Program-made: the position numbers and the translations under genes
Shown: positions 9,091 to 17,013 of the stretch, piece by piece
Numbering within the stretch: position 1 is the first letter of the stretch
Layout of the letters: every line of letters begins with the position of its first letter
The notes under the pieces: generated by a model
Database searches by the model: none
Seen by the model: only the letters and a program-made list of their open reading frames with translations
Told to the model about the DNA's origin: nothing
Source: Alphaproteobacteria bacterium
GTDB taxonomy: Bacteria > Pseudomonadota > Alphaproteobacteria > Micropepsales > Micropepsaceae
Length of the DNA: 64,000 bases
Assembly: GCA_003139615.1 (NCBI GenBank)
Contig: PLJH01000035.1
Coordinates: 1-64,000, forward strand
Direction of reading: 5' to 3'

Positions 9091-9768
9091 TCAGCTGTTC
9101 AACCCGAGATATGTGTACACGACGGCGACAGTGTCGAGGAATCCGTGCGCCAAAATCGCCGTCCACAAATTGCGGCGCGACAGAAGATAAACCGAGCCCA
9201 GCACGAGGCCCGACACGGCGGAATCGAGAATCCCTGCGGGGCCTTTGTAATAGTGGCCGAAACCGAACAGCACCGAGACCGCAACGGTCGCCGCCCACCA
9301 GGCCGGCAACGACCCTCGACCCAAATCGGCGGCGCGCTTTGTGAGATAGCCGCGATAGCCGATCTCCTCGCCGAAGGCCGCGAATGTCCAACTGATAAGA
9401 AGTGCGATCAGCGCAGCACTCAAATTGTGAACGACTCGATCCGCTCCGGCGGGAGCGATTTCGGCGGGCCAAAACCGCGCCGTCGCGGGATTGATGACAA
9501 ACAGTTCGAGCACGATTTTTATGATCGTAGCGGCGACAGCAAAAAGAACGGTGATGGTCCAGGACGACGGACGTTGAAGTCCAAGCGCCGCCCAACCGCC
9601 CTCGCGCAATCGCACAGACACAAGACCGAGAACAAACAGGATCGGCACTTCGTTCGGAATGACGCGAAAGACATTGTGCCCGATCACGAGAACGACGCCG
9701 ACGGCGAATTCCGCCAGCGACAATCCCCTGTTCAAAGGCGGCGACGCGGCTTTCTCAATCGGTACCAT
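9091..9768 (-). CDS. CPBP-family intramembrane metalloprotease
   Basis: A 225-residue polytopic membrane protein. All three CPBP (CAAX protease and bacteriocin-processing) motifs are present: EEIGYR at 134-139 (EExxxR), FGFGH at 168-172 (FxxxH) and HGFLD at 208-212. The glutamates and histidines are the expected metal and catalytic residues, so it should be an active glutamic-type intramembrane protease. Substrate unknown. It is transcribed divergently from the GntR regulator at 9836 across a 67-bp gap that carries a palindrome. Confidence 0.85.
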   Translation of the reverse strand: MVPIEKAASPPLNRGLSLAEFAVGVVLVIGHNVFRVIPNEVPILFVLGLVSVRLREGGWAALGLQRPSSWTITVLFAVAATIIKIVLELFVINPATARFWPAEIAPAGADRVVHNLSAALIALLISWTFAAFGEEIGYRGYLTKRAADLGRGSLPAWWAATVAVSVLFGFGHYYKGPAGILDSAVSGLVLGSVYLLSRRNLWTAILAHGFLDTVAVVYTYLGLNS

Positions 9769-9817
9769 CGACTATCCCCTGCAAGCCACGGATTCTATAT
9801 ATACAGATTCCATCATT

Positions 9818-9827
9818 TTGTATACAA
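9818..9827. promoter_or_regulatory. candidate GntR-family operator
   Basis: The perfect 10-bp palindrome TTGTATACAA lies 8 bp before the ATG of the GntR regulator, in the divergent gap shared with the CPBP protease gene. FadR/FCD-type GntR proteins commonly bind operators with a TGTATACA-like core. A second AT-rich stretch (TATATATACA) sits at about 9796-9805. Autoregulation is inferred. Confidence 0.55.
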
Positions 9828-9835
9828 CTTGAATC

Positions 9836-10489
9836 ATGGCGAATCCGCACAAACCTGCCCAACGAAGCCGACTGAGGGACAATGTCCGCCTGGGTCTGGT
9901 CGACCTGATTGTGACCGGCAAGCTCAAGGGCGGCGAAAAGCTCAATGAATTGGCGCTTTCCCGGCACCTGAAGGCGAGCCGGACTCCCCTGCGGGAAGCG
10001 CTTCTTCACCTGGAACGTGAAGGGCTCGTGCGCTCGGACCAGCGGCGCGGCTTTACCGTCCAACCGCTATCGCCGCGCGAGGTGCGCGAGACCTACCCCC
10101 TTCTCGCCGAACTGGAATGTTTCGCTGTTCGCTCCACTGCGAGCCTGGTCCCGGCCGTTTTGCCGAGACTCGAAAAAATCAATGCCGAATTTGCGCGAGC
10201 GCCGTCGCCAAAGCGTGCGCTCGTGCTGGATGCCGCATGGCACAATACCTTGACCAGCCAGTCTCGAAACGAGCGCTTGTCGGCCATTATCGAGAGGCTG
10301 CGCCGCGCCATCGAGCGCTACGAGCATTTCTACATGGCCGATAAGAGCCTGATTTCCGTTTCGGAGAAGCAACATCGGGGCATTATCGACGCATTCAAAC
10401 GCGGCGATTTGGACGGCGCGATCGAAGCGATTCGGGAGAATTATGCTTTCGGCATGCAGGTCCTGCTGAACAGGATGGACGAAGGCTGA
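9836..10489 (+). CDS. GntR-family transcriptional regulator, FCD type
   Basis: A 217-residue cytoplasmic regulator. The N-terminal winged helix (about residues 10-75) contains LNELALSRHLKASRTPLREA, the standard GntR recognition region, and the wing RRGFTVQPLS. Residues 80-205 form an all-helical FCD effector domain with His-containing helices typical of metal-assisted ligand binding. The effector is unknown. It is divergent from the CPBP protease gene, which may be its target together with itself. Confidence 0.88.
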   Translation: MANPHKPAQRSRLRDNVRLGLVDLIVTGKLKGGEKLNELALSRHLKASRTPLREALLHLEREGLVRSDQRRGFTVQPLSPREVRETYPLLAELECFAVRSTASLVPAVLPRLEKINAEFARAPSPKRALVLDAAWHNTLTSQSRNERLSAIIERLRRAIERYEHFYMADKSLISVSEKQHRGIIDAFKRGDLDGAIEAIRENYAFGMQVLLNRMDEG

Positions 10490-10524
10490 ACGACCGCGTC
10501 TCCCCTTGAAAAGCCCCGATTTTC

Positions 10525-10556
10525 CGGCAATTGCCGTGTCGCAACAGTCTGCGACA
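10525..10556. other. adjacent palindrome and inverted repeat
   Basis: CGGCAATTGCCG (10525-10536) is a perfect 12-bp palindrome. It abuts an inverted repeat with arms TGTCGCA (10537-10543) and TGCGACA (10550-10556) around a 6-nt spacer. There is no T-run. It could be a weak terminator for the GntR gene or an operator for the hydroxylase gene downstream. Confidence 0.45.
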
Positions 10557-10705
10557 TCAAATGAAAATCTTGTAACGCCGTCAGTGGCCCCAACCGATTA
10601 GGATCACCCTCCGTTCGGCATTGGAATGCCTATTTTCGATATCGCTTGCGCGTTTCAGGCGTTGTAGTCTTTGCGAATTGGCACATATCCGAATTCCGGT
10701 GGGGA

Positions 10706-11398
10706 ATGCCCGACATTTACAGCCAGACTGCCGACCTCGTGCGCAACATCTTTGACCGGCGCATTCACACGCCTGCCGTTTTGGAGGCAGAGCGCTATTT
10801 CCCGCAAGGCGCAGAGTTCGCCGGGTCGTGGGAAGCGATTCGCGACGAGGCGCTGACGATTGCCGGCAGCCTGCATTCCGTACCCCGCTTCCACGAACTG
10901 ATGAGCGCGCAAAAAGCGATCTCCGCCAATGACGGTCACGACTGGCGTGTCTTCGTGCTCAAAGCCTACGGACACGATGTTCGGCCGAATCTCGAAAAAT
11001 GCCCGGCGACCGCCGATTTGATTCGCCGCTGTCCGTCCGTGTTGTCGGCGTCCTATTCGTTCCTGGCGCCCGACAAACACATTCCGCCGCATCGCGGACC
11101 GTTTCGGGGCGTGTTGCGATTCCATCTGGGCCTGTCGATGCCACGCGGCAGCGACGGCGAACTTGGCGCGATCCTCTGGGTAGACGGCGAGCCGCACCGT
11201 CTGGCCGATGGCGGCTCTCTGCTCTGGGACGACACCTTCACGCATGAAGTTCTGAACGCCACCAATGACGTGCGCATTGCGCTGCTGCTGGATGTCTGGC
11301 GCCCGGAAATGCCCGCCGACATGGTCGCGCTCTCGAGCCTGATCGTCGCGGGCGCGCGATTGGCCGCCTATGTCAACACGGCGTCATTCTCGTCCTGA
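10706..11398 (+). CDS. aspartyl/asparaginyl beta-hydroxylase-like dioxygenase
   Basis: A 230-residue Fe(II)/2-oxoglutarate oxygenase of the Asp/Asn hydroxylase (LpxO-like) fold. HIPPHRG gives His129, TFTHEV gives His180 as the second iron ligand, and Arg190 with LLLDVWRP supplies the 2-oxoglutarate site. Bacterial relatives hydroxylate lipid A acyl chains or peptides, and the substrate here is not evident. ATG 10706 was preferred to an in-frame TTG at 10646. The GGTGGGG before it is unusually close, so the start is uncertain. It converges with the DNA ligase. Confidence 0.8.
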   Translation: MPDIYSQTADLVRNIFDRRIHTPAVLEAERYFPQGAEFAGSWEAIRDEALTIAGSLHSVPRFHELMSAQKAISANDGHDWRVFVLKAYGHDVRPNLEKCPATADLIRRCPSVLSASYSFLAPDKHIPPHRGPFRGVLRFHLGLSMPRGSDGELGAILWVDGEPHRLADGGSLLWDDTFTHEVLNATNDVRIALLLDVWRPEMPADMVALSSLIVAGARLAAYVNTASFSS

Positions 11399-11416
11399 CT
11401 CGAGTCCTCCGAAAGT

Positions 11417-13021
11417 TCAATCCTCCAGCATCTTCTCCAATGTCGGCAATTCGTCCGCCTCGCCCGCCGGCTTGTCCCAGCGGATGCGGTTGATACGCGG
11501 AAACCGCATCGCCACGCCGGATTTGTGCCGCGTCGAACGTTGCAATCCTTCGAACGCGACTTCCAGCACAAGTCCGAAATCCTTGTCTGCCCGAACGGAT
11601 CGCACCGGCCCGAAGCGCTCGACGGTATTGTCGCGCACGAATTTGTCGATCTTTTTCATCTCCTCGTCGGTGAAACCGAAATAGGCCTTGCCGACCGGCG
11701 TCAGCGCGCGATCGCCATTGCTGTCCTCGCGCCAGACGCCGAACGTATAATCCGAATAGAAGCCCGAACGCTTGCCGTGCCCGCGTTGCGCATACATCAG
11801 CACCGCGTCGATCAGATGCGGATCGTGCTTCCATTTGAACCACGGGCCTTTGGGCCGACCCGCTTCGTAAATCGAATCCCAGCGCTTGAGCATGAGTCCT
11901 TCGGACAGCCGTGCATCGCCTTCCGGCGGATTGGCGCGCAACGCTGCTAGCTCCTCCCAGGACGAGAACGGTTGCAGAGGAGACAGATCGATCCGCGGCG
12001 ATCTCGCGCGCGCAACGAAGGCCTCGAGCCGCACACGCCGCTGACGAAACGGCAGCAGACGCAAATCTTCGTCGCCGTCGAGCAGAAGATCGTAGGCGCG
12101 GATGGCGGCGGGAAATTTCGCGAGCAATTTGGCATCGGCCGTCTTGCGGTTCAGCCTTTGCTGAAGATCGCCAAATGACTGCAACGCACCGTCGCGCATG
12201 ACCAGCAATTCGCCGTCGATCACGCCTTCGAAACTCAGGAAATCGAGCATATCGGGAAACGATTTCCCGATTTCGTCGCCCGTGCGGCTGTAAAGCCTCC
12301 GCTCGCCGCGTTCATTGACGGCCTGCACGCGGATGCCATCCCATTTCCATTCTGCGGCATAATCCGCCGGATCGAGCTTCGTGAAATCGGCATCATCAAT
12401 GGCCTGCGCGAGCATGACAGGGCGAAAGCGGCCGGGCGTATCGGCGGTTGGTTTCTTGCTGCGCTTTTCGAGCCAAGCGAACAGGTCCTCGTAAGGCGGA
12501 TGTTGTCCGTGCCAGACCTCGTCGATCTCGGAAACATCGACGCCGCCCAGCTCCGCCAGCGCCAGTTTGGCCAGCCGCGCGGAGACACCCACGCGCAAGC
12601 CCCCCGTCAGCAATTTCAGCAAAGCCCAACGGCCGTCGGCGTCGAGCGCATCGAGCCAGCGCTCGAGCAGCGCCTGGACATCGGCGCGTTTTGCGCTGCG
12701 CAACGCTTCCACCACTTCCGACAATTCGGGTTCGCGATTGGCGCCGGGTTTCGCTGGCCACACCAGCGCGATCGTTTCCGCGAGATCGCCCACATAATCG
12801 TAAGAGAGCGCGAACAATTCGCCGTCCATGCGCGCTTCGATCGCTTTGCGGATCATCGCGGGTTTGGCCGCGTCGAACGAAAGGTTTCCGGTCAACGCGG
12901 CCAACGCGAAGCCGCGCTCGGGATCCGGCGCCTCGCGCAGATATTCCCGCACGAGCGTGAGCTTGCCGTTGCGTTGCGGCGTGAAGGCCAGCCGATCGAG
13001 CAGATTGGCGAACGCACGCAT
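11417..13021 (-). CDS. ATP-dependent DNA ligase
   Basis: A 534-residue ligase. The adenylation lysine is Lys226 in EWKWDGIR (motif I). VIDGELLV (motif III) and EGLMLKRWDS (motif V) follow, and residues 1-200 form the helical DNA-binding domain. The C-terminal OB domain contains LVLEVAFEGLQRS and VAMRFPRI. It lies directly behind the exonuclease gene with start and stop overlapping (TGATG), the arrangement of bacterial ligase-associated DNA repair cassettes. The start at 13021 fits this coupling; a longer frame from 13093 would overlap the exonuclease gene. Confidence 0.93.
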   Translation of the reverse strand: MRAFANLLDRLAFTPQRNGKLTLVREYLREAPDPERGFALAALTGNLSFDAAKPAMIRKAIEARMDGELFALSYDYVGDLAETIALVWPAKPGANREPELSEVVEALRSAKRADVQALLERWLDALDADGRWALLKLLTGGLRVGVSARLAKLALAELGGVDVSEIDEVWHGQHPPYEDLFAWLEKRSKKPTADTPGRFRPVMLAQAIDDADFTKLDPADYAAEWKWDGIRVQAVNERGERRLYSRTGDEIGKSFPDMLDFLSFEGVIDGELLVMRDGALQSFGDLQQRLNRKTADAKLLAKFPAAIRAYDLLLDGDEDLRLLPFRQRRVRLEAFVARARSPRIDLSPLQPFSSWEELAALRANPPEGDARLSEGLMLKRWDSIYEAGRPKGPWFKWKHDPHLIDAVLMYAQRGHGKRSGFYSDYTFGVWREDSNGDRALTPVGKAYFGFTDEEMKKIDKFVRDNTVERFGPVRSVRADKDFGLVLEVAFEGLQRSTRHKSGVAMRFPRINRIRWDKPAGEADELPTLEKMLED

Positions 13022-14034
13022 CAGCTTTCGCCTTCGTCCGCGTCGTAGCCGACCAGCGACAGCGCCCGCGCCTTCAGATCGTTGAGCGTGCACCAGCGGA
13101 GGAGCGCATCTTCATTACCATGCGTGATCCACGCCTCGCCCGGCTTGATCTCCGAGAGTGTGGTCGTGAGTTCGTTCCAGTCGGCGTGATCCGAGATCAC
13201 GAGAGGCAACTCGACCTGCCGCTGGCGTGCGCGGGCACGCACCCGCATCCATCCCGACGCAAAGGCCGGCAGCGGATCGGCAAAGCGCCGCGACCAGCGA
13301 TCGTCGATGGAAGAAGGCGGCGCGATGACGATGGCGCCGGCAAAATCCTTCTTCTTGTCGGTCGTGGCGGCAGCAAGTGGCCCGAGCTCAATGCCGAAGC
13401 GCTCGTAAAGCGCGTTCATCGAGTCCATCGCACCATGCATATAGATGGGCTGCTCGTAGCCCGCCTCCCGCAGCAGCCGGACAATGCGTTGCGCCTTGCC
13501 GAGCGCATAGGCGCCCACGAGATGCGTGCGCTCGGGAAATTGCGCGACGGATTTCAGCAGCCGCGCGATCTCGTCCGTGTCGGGGGGAAAGCAAAAAACG
13601 GGAATGCCGAACGTCGCTTCCGTCACGAACACATCGCAGGCCACGGGCTCGAACGCAGGACAGGTAGGATCGCGACGGCGCTTGTAATCGCCGGACACGA
13701 CGATGGTCATGCCTTTGTGGCGCACCACGGCCTGCGCGGAGCCGAGAATGTGGCCTGCGGGCACAAGCGTGACCTCTACGCCGTCACGTTCGATTGTCTG
13801 GCCGTAGCGCAAGGTCTCTGTGGCGCCCGCAAATTCCTCGCCGTAGCGCGCCGCCATGATGGCGAGCGTTTCCGCCGTGGCGGCAACGGCCCCATGGCCG
13901 GCGCGGGCATGATCGGAGTGGCCATGGGTAATCACCGCGCGGCCCACCGGCCGCACGGGGTCGATATAAAAATCTCCCGGCGGACAATAGAGGCCGGCAG
14001 GCGATGGGCAGACGATGCTTTCGGGCTTGGGCAT
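13021..14034 (-). CDS. ligase-associated DNA exonuclease (metallo-beta-lactamase fold)
   Basis: A 337-residue nuclease of the beta-CASP/SNM1-like metallo-beta-lactamase group found next to ATP-dependent ligases. The metal motif is THGHSDHARAGH at residues 36-47 (HxHxDH). Further ligands are in LVPAGHILGSAQ and VVSGDYKRR, and ISDHADWNEL occurs near the C-terminus. Family members cut single-stranded DNA ends for repair. ATG 14034 starts the family-typical N-terminus, and an upstream ATG at 14157 would add an unrelated Arg-rich leader. The helicase and phosphoesterase partners of the full cassette are absent here. Confidence 0.9.
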   Translation of the reverse strand: MPKPESIVCPSPAGLYCPPGDFYIDPVRPVGRAVITHGHSDHARAGHGAVAATAETLAIMAARYGEEFAGATETLRYGQTIERDGVEVTLVPAGHILGSAQAVVRHKGMTIVVSGDYKRRRDPTCPAFEPVACDVFVTEATFGIPVFCFPPDTDEIARLLKSVAQFPERTHLVGAYALGKAQRIVRLLREAGYEQPIYMHGAMDSMNALYERFGIELGPLAAATTDKKKDFAGAIVIAPPSSIDDRWSRRFADPLPAFASGWMRVRARARQRQVELPLVISDHADWNELTTTLSEIKPGEAWITHGNEDALLRWCTLNDLKARALSLVGYDADEGES

Positions 14035-14074
14035 GGCTGATGATAACGCATGAACGGCGCGCCTGGGCGCCGGT

Positions 14075-15046
14075 CTAGGCACGATAGCGCTTCGACATCG
14101 CGTCGAGCGTTGCCGCCATCCGGACGCGCAAAGCCGGGGGGCCGAGCACTTCCACATCCTCGCCCAGTCGCATCAATTCCCGCACGCCGTAATCGAGGGA
14201 TTCGATGGGCACGGTGCAGCGCACCCATCCCCGCCGATCCGGCTTGCCTGCGGTGCCGACGGCCGCCTCCGTGACATAGGGACCGAGCAGATCGAGCCTC
14301 GCCCATCCGCTTTGCGACAGGCGGACATCCGCGCTCGCGCGATAGACACCGGCCTCATAGTCTTTCGACGCCTTGCCCCAATACCCCGCAAGGTCGAATT
14401 TCGGAGGCCTTGCGAAAACCTCCTCGCTGACCTGCGCATCATAGATGTTCGCCGCGCGGTAGGTGCGAACGGATTTCCCGTTCTGTGCCACGAGATACCA
14501 GACGCCGCCTTTGAGCACGAGACCGAGCGGACCGAGCTTGTAGGCGCGCGCATCGGTTTCACCGGCGCGTCGGTACTGCAGATGGAGATAGTGCCCGCTC
14601 CACACCGCGCGCGCGACGACTTGCAATGACGGAAGCGGATCTGAGCCGCGAAACCACGCGGTCGGGTCGAGATGAAAACGCGCGCCGATGCGATCTGCCT
14701 GCGGCTGGACAGTGGCCGGCAGCGCCGCCATCAGCTTGAGCTGCGCGGTGGCGAGAATCTCTGCGAGGCCCAGCTCAGCAGCCGGTCCGGGAAGTCCTGC
14801 GAGAAAGAGCGCTTCGGCTTCCGATTGGGTGAGGCCTGTCAACTTCGTGCGATAGCCGTCCATAAGCTGGAAGCCGCCGCTGCGGCCGCGATCCGCGAAC
14901 ACCGGAACGCCCGCGGCGCTCAACTGATCGATGTCCCGATAAATCGTGCGCACGGAGACTTCGAATTGCGCCGCCAGTTCGGTCGCGCTCATCCGCCCGC
15001 GCGCCTGCAGGAGCATCAGGATGGACAGGAGACGGCTCGCCAACAT
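14075..15046 (-). CDS. YafY-type HTH/WYL-domain transcriptional regulator
   Basis: A 323-residue regulator. The DeoR-like winged helix at residues 1-60 reads SRLLSILMLLQARGRMSATE with the recognition segment VSVRTIYRDIDQL. A WYL domain follows at about 140-215 (YLHLQYRRAG, GVWYLVAQ, RTYRAANI), and a WCX-like C-terminal domain ends the protein. WYL domains sense ligands such as nucleic acid or small metabolites. The gene is divergent from 15129, and the perfect inverted repeat at 15066-15086 in the gap is its probable operator. Confidence 0.9.
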   Translation of the reverse strand: MLASRLLSILMLLQARGRMSATELAAQFEVSVRTIYRDIDQLSAAGVPVFADRGRSGGFQLMDGYRTKLTGLTQSEAEALFLAGLPGPAAELGLAEILATAQLKLMAALPATVQPQADRIGARFHLDPTAWFRGSDPLPSLQVVARAVWSGHYLHLQYRRAGETDARAYKLGPLGLVLKGGVWYLVAQNGKSVRTYRAANIYDAQVSEEVFARPPKFDLAGYWGKASKDYEAGVYRASADVRLSQSGWARLDLLGPYVTEAAVGTAGKPDRRGWVRCTVPIESLDYGVRELMRLGEDVEVLGPPALRVRMAATLDAMSKRYRA

Positions 15047-15065
15047 TTTTCCGGGTCGCGCAGAT

Positions 15066-15086
15066 ACATGACATTCGATGTCATGT
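15066..15086. promoter_or_regulatory. perfect inverted repeat, probable WYL-regulator operator
   Basis: The arms ACATGACAT (15066-15074) and ATGTCATGT (15078-15086) are perfect 9-bp complements around the spacer TCG. The site lies 19 bp upstream of the regulator start on one side and about 43 bp upstream of the divergent gene at 15129 on the other. An operator for the adjacent YafY-type regulator is the simplest explanation. Confidence 0.7.
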
Positions 15087-15128
15087 TTAGGCGTTTATAT
15101 GATTCTCCGCAACAGCCGGAGCCGCGTC

Positions 15129-15617
15129 ATGGCCTCTCGTAACGAAAATTCCGCCGCCCACGACTTCGATTTCTTTTTCGGCTCCTGGCGCGTGCGTCAT
15201 CGGCAACTGAAGGATCGTCTGGCGCAGTGCGATCAATGGCTGGAATTCTCGGGCACCGCAACCACCCAGCCATTGCTGGGCGGCCTGGGCAATATCGACG
15301 ACAACCTTCTGGAGTCGCCGCGCGGAGCCTATCGCGCGGTGACGATACGCTCGTTCGATCCGAAGACGCAGAGATGGGCGATCTGGTGGCTCGACGGCCG
15401 CAACCCGCACCAGTTCGATGTGCCGATGCTGGGCACATTCGCGGACGGCATCGGGACGTTTCTCGCCGATGACAATTTTGACGGCAAGCCGATCAAAGTG
15501 CGGTTTCTGTGGTCGCGCATCGCGCCGCAATCCTGCCGCTGGGAACAAGCGTTCTCAGCCGATGGCGGCCACGAGTGGGAAACCAACTGGATTATGGACT
15601 TCGAGAGAACCGCATAA
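15129..15617 (+). CDS. DUF1579-like protein, probable lipocalin-type fold
   Basis: A 162-residue cytoplasmic protein with the opening DFDFFFGSWRVRHRQLKDRL and the segments RSFDPKTQRWAIWWLDGR and WEQAFSADGGHEWETNW. These match a widespread group of small beta-barrel proteins (DUF1579 and relatives) of unknown function. ATG 15129 is preceded by GGAG with a 7-base spacer. The upstream ATG at 15099 lacks one, and a start at 15078 would lie inside the operator palindrome. It is probably controlled by the divergent WYL regulator. Confidence 0.75.
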   Translation: MASRNENSAAHDFDFFFGSWRVRHRQLKDRLAQCDQWLEFSGTATTQPLLGGLGNIDDNLLESPRGAYRAVTIRSFDPKTQRWAIWWLDGRNPHQFDVPMLGTFADGIGTFLADDNFDGKPIKVRFLWSRIAPQSCRWEQAFSADGGHEWETNWIMDFERTA

Positions 15618-15620
15618 CGA

Positions 15621-16307
15621 TCACCAGGGCACAGTCTTGCCCTGATAGTCGAGATACCGCACACCCTGCTTGCCCGTGTTGGCGGTGATCACGTCCACAA
15701 CGCGCGGGATGCTGTCGCTAATTCCGAGCGGTGCGCCGGGGCCGCCCATATCGGTGCGCACCCAGCCGGGTGCGATCACCAGCATGGCCCGCTTGTCGCC
15801 CGCATGGCGCGCGGCAAAGCTGCGCATGAACGTATTGAGCGACGCTTTGCTGGCCCGATAGATTTCGTAGCCGCCGCTTTCATTGTTCGCCACGCTGCCC
15901 AGTCCCGACGACATCACGGCGATCACACCTGTGCCGGGCACCAGATGCTGCAATGACTCGATCGCCCGCATCGGGCTCAACGCATTGGTTTCCATGACAT
16001 ACCGGAATTCCTCGGTGCTCACTTCGCCAATGGTCGTTTGCGGATCGTTGCCGACTCCGGCATTGACGAACAGGAGATCGATCTTCCGGCCTTCCAGTCG
16101 CGCGCGCAGAGCGGTCAGCTGATCCGGCTTGTTGATGTCGAGTTGCTCGATTTCGAGGTTCTTGCCATGCGCCTCCCAGAGATTGTTCAGCTTGGTGGGC
16201 ATCTCGCCGCGCACGGTCGCGATCACGCGCCAGCCGCGCTTCAGATATTCCTCCGCCATCGCAAGACCAAGTCCGCGGGATGCGCCGATAACAAGTGCCG
16301 TGTTCAT
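15621..16307 (-). CDS. short-chain dehydrogenase/reductase
   Basis: A 228-residue NAD(P)-dependent oxidoreductase of the SDR family. The cofactor motif is GASRGLG at 8-14 and VNAG lies at 81-84. Catalytic Ser133/134 and Tyr150-x3-Lys154 (YRASK) are intact. Length and the C-terminal DYQGKTVPW fit C-factor-like classical SDRs. Substrate unknown. It is transcribed toward 15129, with its stop 3 bp from that gene's stop, and divergently from the 16453 operon. Confidence 0.9.
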   Translation of the reverse strand: MNTALVIGASRGLGLAMAEEYLKRGWRVIATVRGEMPTKLNNLWEAHGKNLEIEQLDINKPDQLTALRARLEGRKIDLLFVNAGVGNDPQTTIGEVSTEEFRYVMETNALSPMRAIESLQHLVPGTGVIAVMSSGLGSVANNESGGYEIYRASKASLNTFMRSFAARHAGDKRAMLVIAPGWVRTDMGGPGAPLGISDSIPRVVDVITANTGKQGVRYLDYQGKTVPW

Positions 16308-16452
16308 GATGGACCTCCGAATACTGCTGTTCCCTGTATCGCACGATCGCGGGGCTTGCGGAAGCGCGCACGCCGCGAAAACACATTGTCATTGCGGTCA
16401 ATGCGGGGTTAGCTGGCGGCGACAGGAACTTACTGGAACTCAGGAGCCGCCA

Positions 16453-17010
16453 TTGGCAAACGAACACCCGGCCTACGACCTCAGCGCGCTTTGGGAGAAA
16501 CACTGCGAATACGAGTTCGGTCAGCGCGATGTCGATGCGACCATGAAAACCATGGTGCCCGAGCCCTATGTCAACCATATCCCGACCATGACCGGTGGTG
16601 TGGGGCACGACCAGCTCAAGCGGTTCTACACATACCACTTCGTCAACTCGAACCCGGAAGACACGAAACTGATCCCGATCTCCCGCACCGTCGGCACGGA
16701 CCGTGTGGTGGACGAGATGCTGTTCTGTTTCACGCACACGCGCGAGATCGACTGGATGCTGCCGGGCGTGCCGCCGACCGGGAAATATGTCGAGGTCCCG
16801 CTGATCGCGATCGTCTGCTTCCGCGACGGCAAGCTTTACAACGAGCATATTTACTGGGATCAGGCGTCCGTGCTGGTGCAGATCGGCAAGCTCGACCCTT
16901 CGAAACTCCCGGTCGCAGGCATCGAAACGGCGCGCAAACTCGTCGACAAAACGCTACCGTCCAACACGCTGATGGCCGCCTGGGCGAACAGCGAAGGCAA
17001 ACCGGTCTGA
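16453..17010 (+). CDS. NTF2/SnoaL-like protein
   Basis: A 185-residue protein starting at TTG 16453, six bases after CAGGAG; no ATG gives a sensible N-terminus. The sequence HCEYEFGQRDVDATMKTM followed by YVNHIPTMTGGVG and IAIVCFRDGKLYNEHIYWDQ is the pattern of NTF2-like ester cyclase/SnoaL folds, which bind small hydrophobic ligands. It is the first gene of a run with 17014 and 18098 (3-bp and 19-bp gaps), so it probably serves the same pathway as the CDGSH-cupin protein. Confidence 0.8.
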   Translation: MANEHPAYDLSALWEKHCEYEFGQRDVDATMKTMVPEPYVNHIPTMTGGVGHDQLKRFYTYHFVNSNPEDTKLIPISRTVGTDRVVDEMLFCFTHTREIDWMLPGVPPTGKYVEVPLIAIVCFRDGKLYNEHIYWDQASVLVQIGKLDPSKLPVAGIETARKLVDKTLPSNTLMAAWANSEGKPV

Positions 17011-17013
17011 ACG

